Shown piece after piece: positions 16,038-24,314 of a DNA stretch of 64,000 nucleotides. The stretch lies in assembly GCF_004005845.1 (NCBI RefSeq), contig NZ_SADE01000001.1:496001-560000 (forward strand), in the 5' to 3' direction. The notes beneath the pieces were generated by a model. That model did no database searches, was not told where the DNA came from, and was given only the letters and a program-made list of their open reading frames with translations. Position 1 is the stretch's first letter; each line of letters opens with the position of its first letter. The position numbers and the translations under genes were made by a program. This DNA is from Hwanghaeella grinnelliae. Its GTDB lineage: Bacteria; Pseudomonadota; Alphaproteobacteria; UBA8366; Aestuariispiraceae.

Positions 16038-17636
16038 ATGACGAAACATCCATTGCTAGACAAAATCCTGAGCGATAGCAGAGCGACCAGACGCGATTTC
16101 ATGGTCGGTGCTTCCGCGCTGGGTTTGTCCGCGGCGGCCGCCTCCGCGATGTGGCAAAGCCGCGCCTATGCGGCGACGCCGAAAAAGGGTGGTAATTTCA
16201 GGGTCGGGATCGAGGACGGCAACACAACCGACTCGCTGGATCCGGGTACGACTGAATCCGTCTACATGATTCAGATGAACCACATCTTCCGGAACTACCT
16301 GACGGAAATCGACAACACGAACCAGGTCGCGCCGGACATCTCGGAAAGCTGGGACGCGACGCCCGATGCGAAGGTCTGGTCCTTCAAACTGCGCAAGGGC
16401 GTTACCTTCCATAACGGTAAGACCTTCGATGCCGCCGATGCGGTTGCGTCGCTGAACTACCACCGCGCGGAAGGCACGAAATCGGCCGCGAAATCGCTGC
16501 TGACCGATGTCGAGGATATCAAGGCGGACGGCAAGGACACGGTCGTGATCACCATGAAGGCCGGCAATGCGGACCTGCCCTATACCCTGTCGGACTATCA
16601 TCTGGTCATGATGCCGTCTGACGGCGAAGGCAATGTGGATTGGGAGAGCGGTATCGGCACCGGCGCCTATTCCATCGAAAGCCATGAGGCGGGCGTCCGC
16701 TCCGTGCTGAAACGGAACGAGAACTATTTCAAGGACGGCTGCGCCAATTTCGACAGTGTCCAGATGATCCAGCTTTCGGACCCGAATGCGCGTCAGACGG
16801 CGCTGAAGACCGGTGAGGTCGATGCGGTTACGTCGCTTGATTTGAAGACTGTTCATCTGATGAAGCGCGATCCGAACTTGGTTATTCAGAACGTCCCGTC
16901 GGGCGCGGCGATCACCATGCCGATGTTCTGCGACGTCGAACCGTTCAAGAACAACGATGTCCGTCAGGCCATGATGTACGCCATGGACCGGCAAGACATT
17001 CTGGACAAGATCTTCAAAGGCTTCGGCACGATCGGGAATGACACGCATATTGCCCCGGCGCTGCCCTATCATGCGGATATCCCGGCCAAGCCCTATGACC
17101 CGGACAAGGCCAAATCCCTGCTGAAAAAAGCCGGCTATGACAGTATCGATGTCGAGCTTTCGGCGGCGGATGGCGCGTTCGCGGGCTGCGTCGACATGGC
17201 GACTCTGTACTCCGCCCATGCGGCGAAGGCCGGCATCAACGTCAAGGTCGTGCGTGAGCCGAATGACGGATACTGGTCCAATGTCTGGCTGGTGAAGCCT
17301 TTCGTCATGGTCTCCTGGGGCGCTCGGCCGACGCCGGACGTCATATACTCCCTGGCCTATAAGGACGACGCGCCGTGGAACGAATCCCATTGGCAGAACA
17401 AGCAGTTCAACGAATTGCTGCTGCAGGCCAAGGCGGAGCTCGACGACAAGAAACGCGCCGCCATGTATGCCGAAATGCAGATGCTGCAGGCGACCGATGG
17501 CGGATCGATCATTCCGATCTACCGGAACCGCGTCTACGCTCATGCCAAGAATGTCTCCCATAGCGAGAACCTGACGGCGAACTGGGAACTCGACGGTGGG
17601 CGCGCCTACGAACGTTGGTGGTTCAACGACGTCTAA
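16038..17636 (+). CDS. ABC transporter substrate-binding protein, family 5 (peptide/nickel type), Tat-exported
   Basis: A 532-residue periplasmic protein. The N-terminus carries a twin-arginine signal (SRATRRDFMVGAS followed by an alanine-rich hydrophobic stretch ending in AYAA). The mature part has the SBP_bac_5 layout, including the LRKGVTFHNGK segment near residue 125 and VRQAMMYAMDR near residue 320. These proteins capture peptides, opines or other cationic solutes for an ABC importer. No permease or ATPase genes are adjacent and a strong terminator follows, so it is an orphan that must work with a transporter encoded elsewhere. Confidence 0.93.
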   Translation: MTKHPLLDKILSDSRATRRDFMVGASALGLSAAAASAMWQSRAYAATPKKGGNFRVGIEDGNTTDSLDPGTTESVYMIQMNHIFRNYLTEIDNTNQVAPDISESWDATPDAKVWSFKLRKGVTFHNGKTFDAADAVASLNYHRAEGTKSAAKSLLTDVEDIKADGKDTVVITMKAGNADLPYTLSDYHLVMMPSDGEGNVDWESGIGTGAYSIESHEAGVRSVLKRNENYFKDGCANFDSVQMIQLSDPNARQTALKTGEVDAVTSLDLKTVHLMKRDPNLVIQNVPSGAAITMPMFCDVEPFKNNDVRQAMMYAMDRQDILDKIFKGFGTIGNDTHIAPALPYHADIPAKPYDPDKAKSLLKKAGYDSIDVELSAADGAFAGCVDMATLYSAHAAKAGINVKVVREPNDGYWSNVWLVKPFVMVSWGARPTPDVIYSLAYKDDAPWNESHWQNKQFNELLLQAKAELDDKKRAAMYAEMQMLQATDGGSIIPIYRNRVYAHAKNVSHSENLTANWELDGGRAYERWWFNDV

Positions 17637-17678
17637 GACGCCGACGGGCTATTAAACTCGGCCATGTGCCGAACAGGG

Positions 17679-17710
17679 AAAGAGCCGCGGTTTTCCGCGG
17701 CTCTTTTCTT
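17679..17710 (+). terminator. Rho-independent terminator after the solute-binding protein gene
   Basis: A perfect 12-base stem (AAAGAGCCGCGG and CCGCGGCTCTTT) closed by a TTTT loop, followed by TTCTT. It lies about 45 bases after the stop codon. The stem also precedes the converging gene's 3' end, so it may serve both directions. Confidence 0.88.
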
Positions 17711-17740
17711 CTGGTTATTTCACGGTCACGTCGTCCGAAG

Positions 17741-18229
17741 CTAGAGATCGATTTCAAGATGCGGTTGCCCGACGCTCGACCGCTCCCGCGACAGACCTGA
17801 TGGGCCGACGGTTCCACGGATGCGTTTTCGGAAGTTCGAAAAGCTGTCGAAGCTGACGACGTCTACGGCATTGTCCAGGTCCAGTTCCAGCCTGAACCAA
17901 CCGGGGCGCAGCATGTCCACGGCCAGGATCGTTGCGTCGAATGCCTGTCCCAGATAGCGGCCCTGGACCCGGCCCCCCGGCACGAAGGCGTCGGGCGGGC
18001 GGTTGCCGATGGCGGCGTGAAAGGCGTTCCAATCCCGGAACCCATGCTGATGCGCGACGAGTTCCAGGGCGTGGCCGTGGCTGATCGGCATGTCTTCGGC
18101 GGCAAGCCGTTCCCGCAGGCGTTTGGCCTGGGACTTCGCGGCGGCCAGTGTCGGCAGGGCCGTGCTGGTGGCGGGCCGTGGGTTGGGGGTCGGTTCGGGG
18201 ACTGGTGGTGTTTGGGATGTCGTGGTCAT
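17741..18229 (-). CDS. Glyoxalase-superfamily-related small protein
   Basis: A 162-residue soluble protein from an ATG at 18229 that has AGAGGA upstream; the frame stays open further upstream but without a good start. A Pro/Thr-rich N-terminus of about 30 residues is followed by a helical domain (LAAAKSQAKRLRERL, then SHGHALELVAHQHGFRDWNAF) typical of the small proteobacterial proteins classed as glyoxalase-related. A beta-rich C-terminal part follows (VQGRYLGQAFDATILAV). Its biochemical role is not known, and no catalytic residues can be named. It converges on the solute-binding protein gene. Confidence 0.7.
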   Translation of the reverse strand: MTTTSQTPPVPEPTPNPRPATSTALPTLAAAKSQAKRLRERLAAEDMPISHGHALELVAHQHGFRDWNAFHAAIGNRPPDAFVPGGRVQGRYLGQAFDATILAVDMLRPGWFRLELDLDNAVDVVSFDSFSNFRKRIRGTVGPSGLSRERSSVGQPHLEIDL

Positions 18230-18751
18230 CGTTCTGCATTCCTCTTGCGTCGGTTTCGCAAAGTGGACGGGGCCCGCACTGCCATCCGCGCGAAACGCGG
18301 GAAGAATGTCAGTTGTCGATGTTTCAGGGCAGAACTTCACCGGGACGATTGACCGTCAGCGGGCGGCGTGCGTCTGCATGCAGCGCGGCTTTTAGACGAG
18401 CGCGCCAGGGGCGTCAAACAATGTTCGATCATGTCAACGTCCGCGCCAGCCTCGCCGCCTAGTCCTTAGACTTTCTCTCTTCCGCCGCGTCTTGATCAAC
18501 CTTATCCAGCGTGACGTCTATGGGCACCGCATGGGCGATCCCGCCGCCATGGTCGAGGCCTCCACGGGTACCCGTCACCATTTGCGGTGACAGTGCGCAT
18601 TTTCAGCCCGCTTTAATTGGTAGCACGCTGCGTATATGATCATACTTTAGGATGATATTGGTACGTTTGCGCACTGCCACCGAAATTCCGCATTTCCGAA
18701 TATCCATGATGGCTTTCCTGTTGATTCTGCCCAATGAAATGAGCGCCCTGA
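18230..18751. other. Gene-free stretch upstream of the orphan A+T-rich gene
   Basis: About 520 bases. A 40-codon open frame on the minus strand (18459-18581) lacks a ribosome site and is not recognised. The last 150 bases become A+T-rich, matching the next gene. No RNA gene or repeat was seen. Confidence 0.5.
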
Positions 18752-19555
18752 ATGTCGAAACCAAAAATACGCAGCCGTGAACTGCAGTCAGAAATTCTAT
18801 CGTCTGTTCTGGAAGAAGGGGCTGCTCTATCTATTTACTTGGAGCCTGATACCAATGGGCCGCTATCCAACGCCAAGGAACCGTATTGCGAGTCATACCA
18901 GCTCGATTTTGTAATCGCCGAAAACAATGTCGCTTTTGCTTTCACTTCGGGCGATCACTTCAATACGCTCGCCCATGTCTGCAATTTGTATCGAAGCTAC
19001 TATGCCTACACCAATGTTCAAGACGCATGGATTCATTACTTTCCAGCCATGGTGAATGGCGAAACGGTAGCGCAAACGACATTGATGTCTTTGGCTAGTT
19101 ATAGACATTTGGAATGGATCGCCCAACCGAAGTACCACCGCATATTCGATAGTGACCAGAGTGCCAACAGTTCAAAAATGTTACTTGAGGCTATCCGGTC
19201 CGGATGCGCGTTCTGTGTTTCTCTACTTGATGAGGGTGGGATATGGCGCCGCGCGCCTGTCGACCTATTTTTCTATCATGAAGAGAGCAAGAGATTTCAA
19301 CTTCAAACAGCAATTCACTGGTATCCAGGCATATTCGATCATCCCATCGCGATAGAGACTGAATTCGCCCAAAAGGGGTATCCAAACCGAACTGCCCCCA
19401 ATGCCAATCGCATCAGGCATGAGCAAAGTTATCCTGCATCATCGACCTATTTGTCCATTTGGACCGACGGTGCCTACGACAATGTTGTTACGATTGAAAA
19501 AGGTCATCAGCTCAAATGGAAGCGCCTTTTGATCTTTGCCGAATCCAACCGCTAG
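18752..19555 (+). CDS. Hypothetical protein, A+T-rich orphan
   Basis: A 267-residue soluble protein with no signal peptide or membrane segment. I do not recognise its family. It is rich in aromatic residues (for example YLEPDTNG near residue 30, HWYPGIFDHP near 190, YLSIWTDG near 235), and its predicted strands alternate with short helices. There is one CAFC pair near residue 152 but no clear metal site or catalytic motif. Base composition is more A+T-rich than the flanking genes, and it stands alone between unrelated genes, which suggests recent transfer. Confidence 0.7.
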   Translation: MSKPKIRSRELQSEILSSVLEEGAALSIYLEPDTNGPLSNAKEPYCESYQLDFVIAENNVAFAFTSGDHFNTLAHVCNLYRSYYAYTNVQDAWIHYFPAMVNGETVAQTTLMSLASYRHLEWIAQPKYHRIFDSDQSANSSKMLLEAIRSGCAFCVSLLDEGGIWRRAPVDLFFYHEESKRFQLQTAIHWYPGIFDHPIAIETEFAQKGYPNRTAPNANRIRHEQSYPASSTYLSIWTDGAYDNVVTIEKGHQLKWKRLLIFAESNR

Positions 19556-19853
19556 GTTTATCGATTCAAGAAACGGCAATCCCAGTTACAATGCAGTTTT
19601 TTAGCCAACTCAAACTGGAAGTGGGCACGCTTTCAACAGCGTTGGTTGAACCTTTGCACTGTCACAGCAGCCTCTCATCGTAACCCGTGCATGCGAGTGG
19701 TAAGGGCGTCCCTTTTACCTCTTTTGCTTGGTCCACGAAGTTCGTGTTGCCGATGGTGCGGGCAACTACTTTCGGCGCATTGGATTGCGTCAAAATCGGC
19801 TAGCGTCGGCGGCTGGTGTTGCCGGACAATAAGGCAGGCTGTACCGTTCGCGC
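19556..19853. other. Intergenic region before the SDR gene
   Basis: About 300 bases in which I see no gene, RNA or clear regulatory site. The SDR start is preceded only by a distant AAGGCAGG. Confidence 0.4.
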
Positions 19854-20606
19854 ATGGACAAGAAAATAGCATTGATTACAGGGGCTGCGCGCGGGATCGG
19901 TCTCGCGACCGCAAAGCTTATGCTCGAGGCCGGCTGGGCTGTTGCGATGGTCGATCGCGACGGGGATGAATTGCGGGCCGCATCCAAGGACCTCTCAGGG
20001 GCGAAGGCGTTCCAATTCGATATTTCCGAACCCGAACAGGTCGCGGAAATGACGGCGGCGGTGCTGGCTTCCTTCGGCAAGATAAACGCCGTCGTGAACA
20101 ATGCCGGTGTCGCTGATTTTTCCCCGCTCGAGGCAACCAGCTTCGACTCCTGGCGGGAGATCATGGCGACTAATCTGGATGGCACCTTCCTGGTTTCCCA
20201 GGCTGCGATTCCTGCTTTGAAGGAGACGCGCGGGGCCATTGTGAACATCGCGTCCATCTCGGGCCTTCGCGCGTCGACCTTACGCGTGGCTTATGGCACG
20301 TCGAAAGCCGCCGTCATCCATTTGACCAAACAACAAGCGTCGGAGCTGGGTGAGTTTGGAATACGCGTGAATTGCGTTTGTCCCGGGCCGGTGAAAACGA
20401 AGCTGGCGATGGCGGTTCATTCGCAGGACATCATCGACGCGTATCACGATGCCATTCCCTTGAACCGCTACGGATCCGAGCGGGAAATAGCCGAGGCTAT
20501 TCTGTTCCTGTGTTCCGAAAAGGCGAGCTATGTCACCGGCCAGATCCTCGCGGCCGATGGCGGCTTCGATGCCACCGGGGTCGGCCTACCCGCCTTGCGG
20601 CGGTAA
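19854..20606 (+). CDS. SDR family NAD(P)-dependent oxidoreductase
   Basis: A 250-residue classical short-chain dehydrogenase. The N-terminal Rossmann motif is TGAARGIG (residues 9-16), the NNAG motif lies near 82, the catalytic serine is in the ISG of VNIASISGLRAS, and YGTSK gives the catalytic Tyr and Lys near 150. The cofactor-selecting region after beta-2 reads VDRDGDEL; an aspartate there favours NAD(H). The C-terminal TGQILAADGGF is typical. Substrate is unknown. It is probably monocistronic. Confidence 0.92.
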   Translation: MDKKIALITGAARGIGLATAKLMLEAGWAVAMVDRDGDELRAASKDLSGAKAFQFDISEPEQVAEMTAAVLASFGKINAVVNNAGVADFSPLEATSFDSWREIMATNLDGTFLVSQAAIPALKETRGAIVNIASISGLRASTLRVAYGTSKAAVIHLTKQQASELGEFGIRVNCVCPGPVKTKLAMAVHSQDIIDAYHDAIPLNRYGSEREIAEAILFLCSEKASYVTGQILAADGGFDATGVGLPALRR

Positions 20607-20678
20607 CGGGAGCCCGCCGAGCGGTGGCGGAATAAAGTTAACTGTCACCGAAAAAGATACTCTGAATGCAGAATGCCG

Positions 20679-20713
20679 ACGGGGGCAAGCGCGATGGTCC
20701 GACCTGCCCCCGT
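20679..20713. terminator. Possible bidirectional terminator between SDR and FKBP genes
   Basis: A perfect 9-base inverted repeat (ACGGGGGCA and TGCCCCCGT) with a 17-base loop lies between two converging genes. There is no strong T-run, so activity as an intrinsic terminator is uncertain. Confidence 0.4.
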
Positions 20714-20746
20714 ACGGAACTCTCTACCCTGACTGGGCTTCCGCCC

Positions 20747-21175
20747 TTAGGCGATCGCGACCAGTTCCACGTCGAAGGTCAGGGCCTTGCCCGCCAGCGG
20801 ATGGTTTGCGTCGAGGAACAGTTCGTCTTCGGTTTTGTCGGCGACCACGACGGTCACGGATTGACCATTTTGGGTCTGCACTTCCAGCGGTGTTCCGACT
20901 TCGGTCGGGATATGGTCCGGCACGCTGGCCAGGGGCATAGCCTGAACCTGGCCGGGGTCGTGCTCGCCATAGGCATCCGCCGCCTCAACGCGGACGGTAC
21001 GTTTTTCACCGACTTCCATGTCGGTCAGGCCCGCTTCCAACCCCGGAATGATCTGTCCGGCGCCCAGTTCGAACGAGAGCGGGTCACGCCCCTCGGAACT
21101 GTCGAACACGGTACCGTCGTCCAGCGTGCCTTTGTAATGAAGATGCAGTGTATCGCCCTGTTTAGCTTGGGTCAT
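20747..21175 (-). CDS. FKBP-type peptidyl-prolyl cis-trans isomerase, SlyD-like
   Basis: A 142-residue cytoplasmic protein of the SlyD/FKBP type that catalyses proline isomerisation and acts as a folding helper. Residues 1-70 and 125-140 form the FKBP part (LHYKGTLDDGTVFDSSEG, GAGQIIPGLEAGLTDMEVGE), and residues 72-122 form the inserted IF chaperone flap (DAYGEHDPGQVQ, DANHPLAGKALTF). The histidine- and cysteine-rich metal-binding tail of E. coli SlyD is absent. The ATG has AAAGGA upstream. Confidence 0.93.
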   Translation of the reverse strand: MTQAKQGDTLHLHYKGTLDDGTVFDSSEGRDPLSFELGAGQIIPGLEAGLTDMEVGEKRTVRVEAADAYGEHDPGQVQAMPLASVPDHIPTEVGTPLEVQTQNGQSVTVVVADKTEDELFLDANHPLAGKALTFDVELVAIA

Positions 21176-21420
21176 GGGTCATGTCCTTTCTGGGAGAGTG
21201 GGTTTGCCGGCGCTGCCGTGGCGCACCGCGTGCTTGCTCGTCTGCTGCCCAGGCTAACAACTGAGCCAAGAGATGCAAACCCGGCTTGCCTATTCCTGCT
21301 ATTCCTGCCGGCGAATCTGCGGCCACCCTCCAAATTCGGCGATGCGATCCCTGGTATGTATTTGTACTGTCTGGGGAAGAAGGCCTGTCTTGGGAAGGAG
21401 ATTCTCCGCAAACGTCAGCA

Positions 21421-22038
21421 TCACTGAAAAATCCAGGCTAGGTCGCTGCGACGCTTGTGTGGATCAGATCCGACCTGTGCCAGTCGACTGTTCACAAGGT
21501 TTCCCAGCGGTTCATCTTTGAAGGAAGAAAGACCGACATCCTCGTATCCATGAAGAGCAAGGAAAGTGGTTACGTCTTTGCCATTGCTGGAAAGAGGATA
21601 ATACATCCGTTCCGACGTGATGTGGCCACGACGTTCGTGCGGCACCGAAAAGAAATCGAAAACAGGTTTTCCGCTATTCATGCATTGAAGGTAGTTTCCA
21701 CGAATTCTTTGGTAGAATTCCGGCTTTACGGCTTCGCTCAGGAACTGACCCTTGATGTTTTGTCCGGCGGCTTCTCTGTTTCGTGTTCCAATCAGTTTGT
21801 ACTGGAATCGGTCTTCGCCACCATCAATCACGTGTGCAACCAAGTTGACCAGGGGCAAGAGCGCGGGAAAGTCGGTAGGGTCCATGGCCGCCTTCAGCGG
21901 TATGGTGTTCGAGTTATCGTCGTACCCCAGCTTAGTACGAATTTGCAGATATCGAGGATGAAGTTGAACGTCACCAGGTGCCAGCGCCGGTCCGAGGCCG
22001 GCAGATAAATCGAACCATGTCATGGCGTAGGATATCAC
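21421..22038 (-). CDS. PAS-domain protein of the alphaproteobacterial PAS_5-like type
   Basis: A 205-residue soluble protein that resembles single-domain alphaproteobacterial PAS proteins. The pattern is a helix with PLVNLVAHVIDG, then the strand-rich RFQYKLIGTRNREAAGQNIKGQFLSE, and later RGHITSERMYYPLSSNG. No kinase, cyclase or DNA-binding domain is attached, so it is a stand-alone sensor or adapter whose ligand and partner are unknown. The start is GTG at 22038; an ATG at 22023 is an alternative. Confidence 0.7.
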   Translation of the reverse strand: MISYAMTWFDLSAGLGPALAPGDVQLHPRYLQIRTKLGYDDNSNTIPLKAAMDPTDFPALLPLVNLVAHVIDGGEDRFQYKLIGTRNREAAGQNIKGQFLSEAVKPEFYQRIRGNYLQCMNSGKPVFDFFSVPHERRGHITSERMYYPLSSNGKDVTTFLALHGYEDVGLSSFKDEPLGNLVNSRLAQVGSDPHKRRSDLAWIFQ

Positions 22039-22195
22039 ATCTCTAATATGGTTTACATATCAATCGTCAGGCCGGGATAGCCGGTCCGATGGCGCGAGTC
22101 CCCGGGCTTGCTGGATGCCCGACGCGGTGGGGACATCGGTGCGGGTTTGGCCCTCAGCAATTGCGGCCCCGGACCTTGGACCTGTTTCCGAGAGA

Positions 22196-22486
22196 CTAGT
22201 ACGGCAGGTCCGGATGATCGATCCAGTTATACTGCGCCAGGCCGCCGTCAACCGGCAGTATGACGCCTGTGACATAGGGGCTGTGGGTATCGGACAGCAA
22301 GGCGCGGGGGGCGAGGCGGGCGACTCGTCCGGCGTGCCGGTGCGGACCATCGGGGGCCTGGCCTCCGAGGCGCGGATGTCCGCCTTAAAGCCTTTGCCTG
22401 GAATGGCGCTGGGCTGGATGCCGCCGGGGCCGGGCGCGCGGGCGTGTTCCCGCACGGCCACGACCGGCCCGCCATGCGACTGCAAT
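22196..22486 (-). pseudogene. Decayed 3' fragment of an SDR gene, paralogous to the intact SDR at 23266-24045
   Basis: Translated on the minus strand, one frame gives GIQPSAIPGKGFKADIRA and RTGTPDESPA, then a second frame gives LLSDTHSPYVTGVILPVDGG and a tail ending QYNWIDHPDLPY with a TAG at 22196-22198. The same blocks appear in the intact SDR that begins at 24045 (GAIPGGGFKANVRA, RTGTPEDLA, LLSDTHSPYVTGV, QYNWIDRPDELE). The copy has lost its first two-thirds and is frameshifted near 22315. It must be a duplication relic. Confidence 0.85.
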
Positions 22487-22611
22487 GACCGCCGCCGCTT
22501 ATCTGAGAGTGCTATTTACGATGACAATGTACGAACTGCCGGAAACGGAATGCGGCCGCATCAGTCATTGTTGCCGGCGGGTACAAAGAAGACCAAGACT
22601 TTGGCGCATCG

Positions 22612-23172
22612 TCACACCTCCTCCTGCGCCTGCTGCTGCGCCAGAAACGCGGACCGCGCCTGCTTAAGTTTCTGCAGTTGTTCATACATCGGGTCGTTCT
22701 GCAGGGCTGCCTGGTTGACGGTGACTTGCGGCGCCGGGGTGGCGTTGAACTCCGACTGCGTCATGGCGGTGGAGGCCATCGCGACTTTGCCCCCCAACTG
22801 CCTGGCGATTTCTTCCGCCCGGGCCAGGGCCGCAGCCGGGCCTTGCTGCCCCGCCGACTTTCGGTCCGCAGCCTCGAGTGCCGGGCGAATTTTGCCGCCC
22901 ATGGCGTTGGAGGATTGCACACCGCCGAAATTGTCGATTGTCGCAACGGTCTTGCCGCCGACCACCACCCTGGCGTAGGGCCGATATCCTGGATGGGACG
23001 AAACGCCGGAATAGTCCGCGTGGCGCGCTTTCAGGAAACCCTCCTGGCCGCTCACAAAGTCTCGGAAAGCCTCTTCCGACCCCTCGGCCACGCTGTATCT
23101 TTTTAACTTACTGGTATCGATGACCCGCACCCGCGGGTCGCTCAATGAAATACCGGACTGAATATTGGACAT
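22612..23172 (-). CDS. Hypothetical protein
   Basis: A 186-residue soluble protein that I do not recognise. The N-terminal half contains VRVIDTSKLKRYSVAEG and a GYRPYARVVVGGKTVATIDN strand region. The C-terminal half is alanine- and glutamine-rich and probably helical (ALARAEEIARQLGG, LKQARSAFLAQQQAQEE). I chose the ATG at 23172 because a G-rich tract lies 5-10 bases upstream; an ATG at 23184 in the same frame is possible. It sits between an SDR pseudogene and an intact SDR and may belong to a small mobile or rearranged patch. Confidence 0.6.
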   Translation of the reverse strand: MSNIQSGISLSDPRVRVIDTSKLKRYSVAEGSEEAFRDFVSGQEGFLKARHADYSGVSSHPGYRPYARVVVGGKTVATIDNFGGVQSSNAMGGKIRPALEAADRKSAGQQGPAAALARAEEIARQLGGKVAMASTAMTQSEFNATPAPQVTVNQAALQNDPMYEQLQKLKQARSAFLAQQQAQEEV

Positions 23173-23265
23173 GGTACCCCCCATGATTCGTTAGAATTAC
23201 GACACCATGCTGAATTGCAACTTTGGGGCCAGTCCTGCTCGCCTTATGCCGGTCCTCGACCGGGT

Positions 23266-24045
23266 TCACTCCAATTCGTCGGGCCGATCGATCCAGTTGT
23301 ATTGGGCGAGGCCGCCGTCCACCGGCAGGATGACGCCGGTGACGTAGGGGCTGTGCGTATCGGACAGCAGGGTCAGGGTCGAGGCAGCCAAGTCTTCCGG
23401 CGTGCCGGTGCGGCCCATGGGGATCTTTTCCTCAAAGGCACGGACGTTGGCCTTGAAGCCGCCGCCCGGAATGGCGCCCGGCGCGACGCCGTTGACGCGG
23501 ATGCCGTCCGGGCCCAGCGCGCGGGCGAGTTCCCGCACCACCATCATCTGCCCCGCCTTGGACGCGCTGTAATGGGGAAGGTTTCGCGGGGAATAGGAAT
23601 GCAGCGAGGTCATGTAGACCATCCGGCCCTTGATATTCGCCGCGCGCATGTCTTTCGCGATTTCACGGCCCAGGAAGAAGCCGCTGCGCAAATTGGTGTT
23701 CACCATGGCGTCCCATTCGTCCTCGGTGACGGTCAGGACATTCTGGCTTTCCAACCGGCGGGGCGAGGCGCAATGCACGAAGATGGAGAAGGGCCCGTAA
23801 ACCGCTTTCGCCTCAGCCAGCATGGTTTTCCAACCGTCCAGATCAGCGAGGCTGCCGTGCACGAATTCGGCCGTGCCGCCCGCGGCGCGGATTTCGGCGA
23901 GAATCGAATTGGCTTCTTCTTCGCCCCTACCGTTCAGCACCGTGCGCGCGCCGGCCGCCGCCAATGCCTTGCCGACCGCGCGGCCAATCCCTGTTGTCGC
24001 CCCGGTCACGAAAGCTATGTCGCCGGAAAAATCGATTCCCGTCAT
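23266..24045 (-). CDS. SDR family oxidoreductase
   Basis: A 259-residue short-chain dehydrogenase. It has TGATTGIGRAV near residue 15, a HCAS segment in place of the usual NNAG near residue 92, MTSLHSYSPRNLPHYSASK with the catalytic Tyr-Lys near 155-159, and the C-terminal VTGVILPVDGG. After beta-2 the sequence NGRGEE hints at NADP(H), which is inference. The ATG is preceded by GGGAGAGA. A decayed copy of its 3' end lies about 800 bases downstream. Substrate unknown. Confidence 0.92.
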   Translation of the reverse strand: MTGIDFSGDIAFVTGATTGIGRAVGKALAAAGARTVLNGRGEEEANSILAEIRAAGGTAEFVHGSLADLDGWKTMLAEAKAVYGPFSIFVHCASPRRLESQNVLTVTEDEWDAMVNTNLRSGFFLGREIAKDMRAANIKGRMVYMTSLHSYSPRNLPHYSASKAGQMMVVRELARALGPDGIRVNGVAPGAIPGGGFKANVRAFEEKIPMGRTGTPEDLAASTLTLLSDTHSPYVTGVILPVDGGLAQYNWIDRPDELE

Positions 24046-24158
24046 GATGAGTCTCTCCCTAACCCTTTGTTGTTTGCTTGAGGGATTACAGCATCGAAGG
24101 GTGGAACAGGGGAAGGGCTGCCCGCGTCAAGGAAGCTTGCACGCTTGGTGGCAAGCGA

Positions 24159-24314
24159 TCAGAGCGGCTTGTCGTCCTCGTCGTCGTTCAGCGCGCGCCA
24201 GGCGGCGCCGTCCAGGTCGGAATATTGGCCGGACTTCAGCGACCAGAGAAAAGCTGCCAGACCAAGGGCGCCGAGGAACAAGGCGGTCGGGATCAGGAAC
24301 AGTAGAACGTTCAT
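24159..24314 (-). CDS. ccoS: cbb3-type cytochrome oxidase assembly protein CcoS
   Basis: A 51-residue membrane protein: one helix (NVLLFLIPTALFLGALGLAAFLW) followed by the conserved SGQYSDLDG motif and an acidic tail. CcoS (FixS) is needed to insert heme and copper cofactors into cbb3 oxidase. Its ATG overlaps the ccoI stop by four bases (ATGA), the usual end of the ccoGHIS operon. Confidence 0.93.
   Translation of the reverse strand: MNVLLFLIPTALFLGALGLAAFLWSLKSGQYSDLDGAAWRALNDDEDDKPL

Noticed and set aside
16056-17561. Long open frame antisense to the solute-binding protein
   Set aside because: Shadow frame; no domain, and the opposite strand has a clear Tat signal and family motifs.
18459-18581. 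Forty-codon frame on the minus strand (begins MVTGTRGGLDHGGG)
   Set aside because: No ribosome site, no recognised family, and no conserved neighbour; kept only as a remark in the intergenic entry.
20666-21427. Long plus-strand frame overlapping the FKBP-type gene
   Set aside because: Antisense to a clear SlyD-like gene; no start context or family match.
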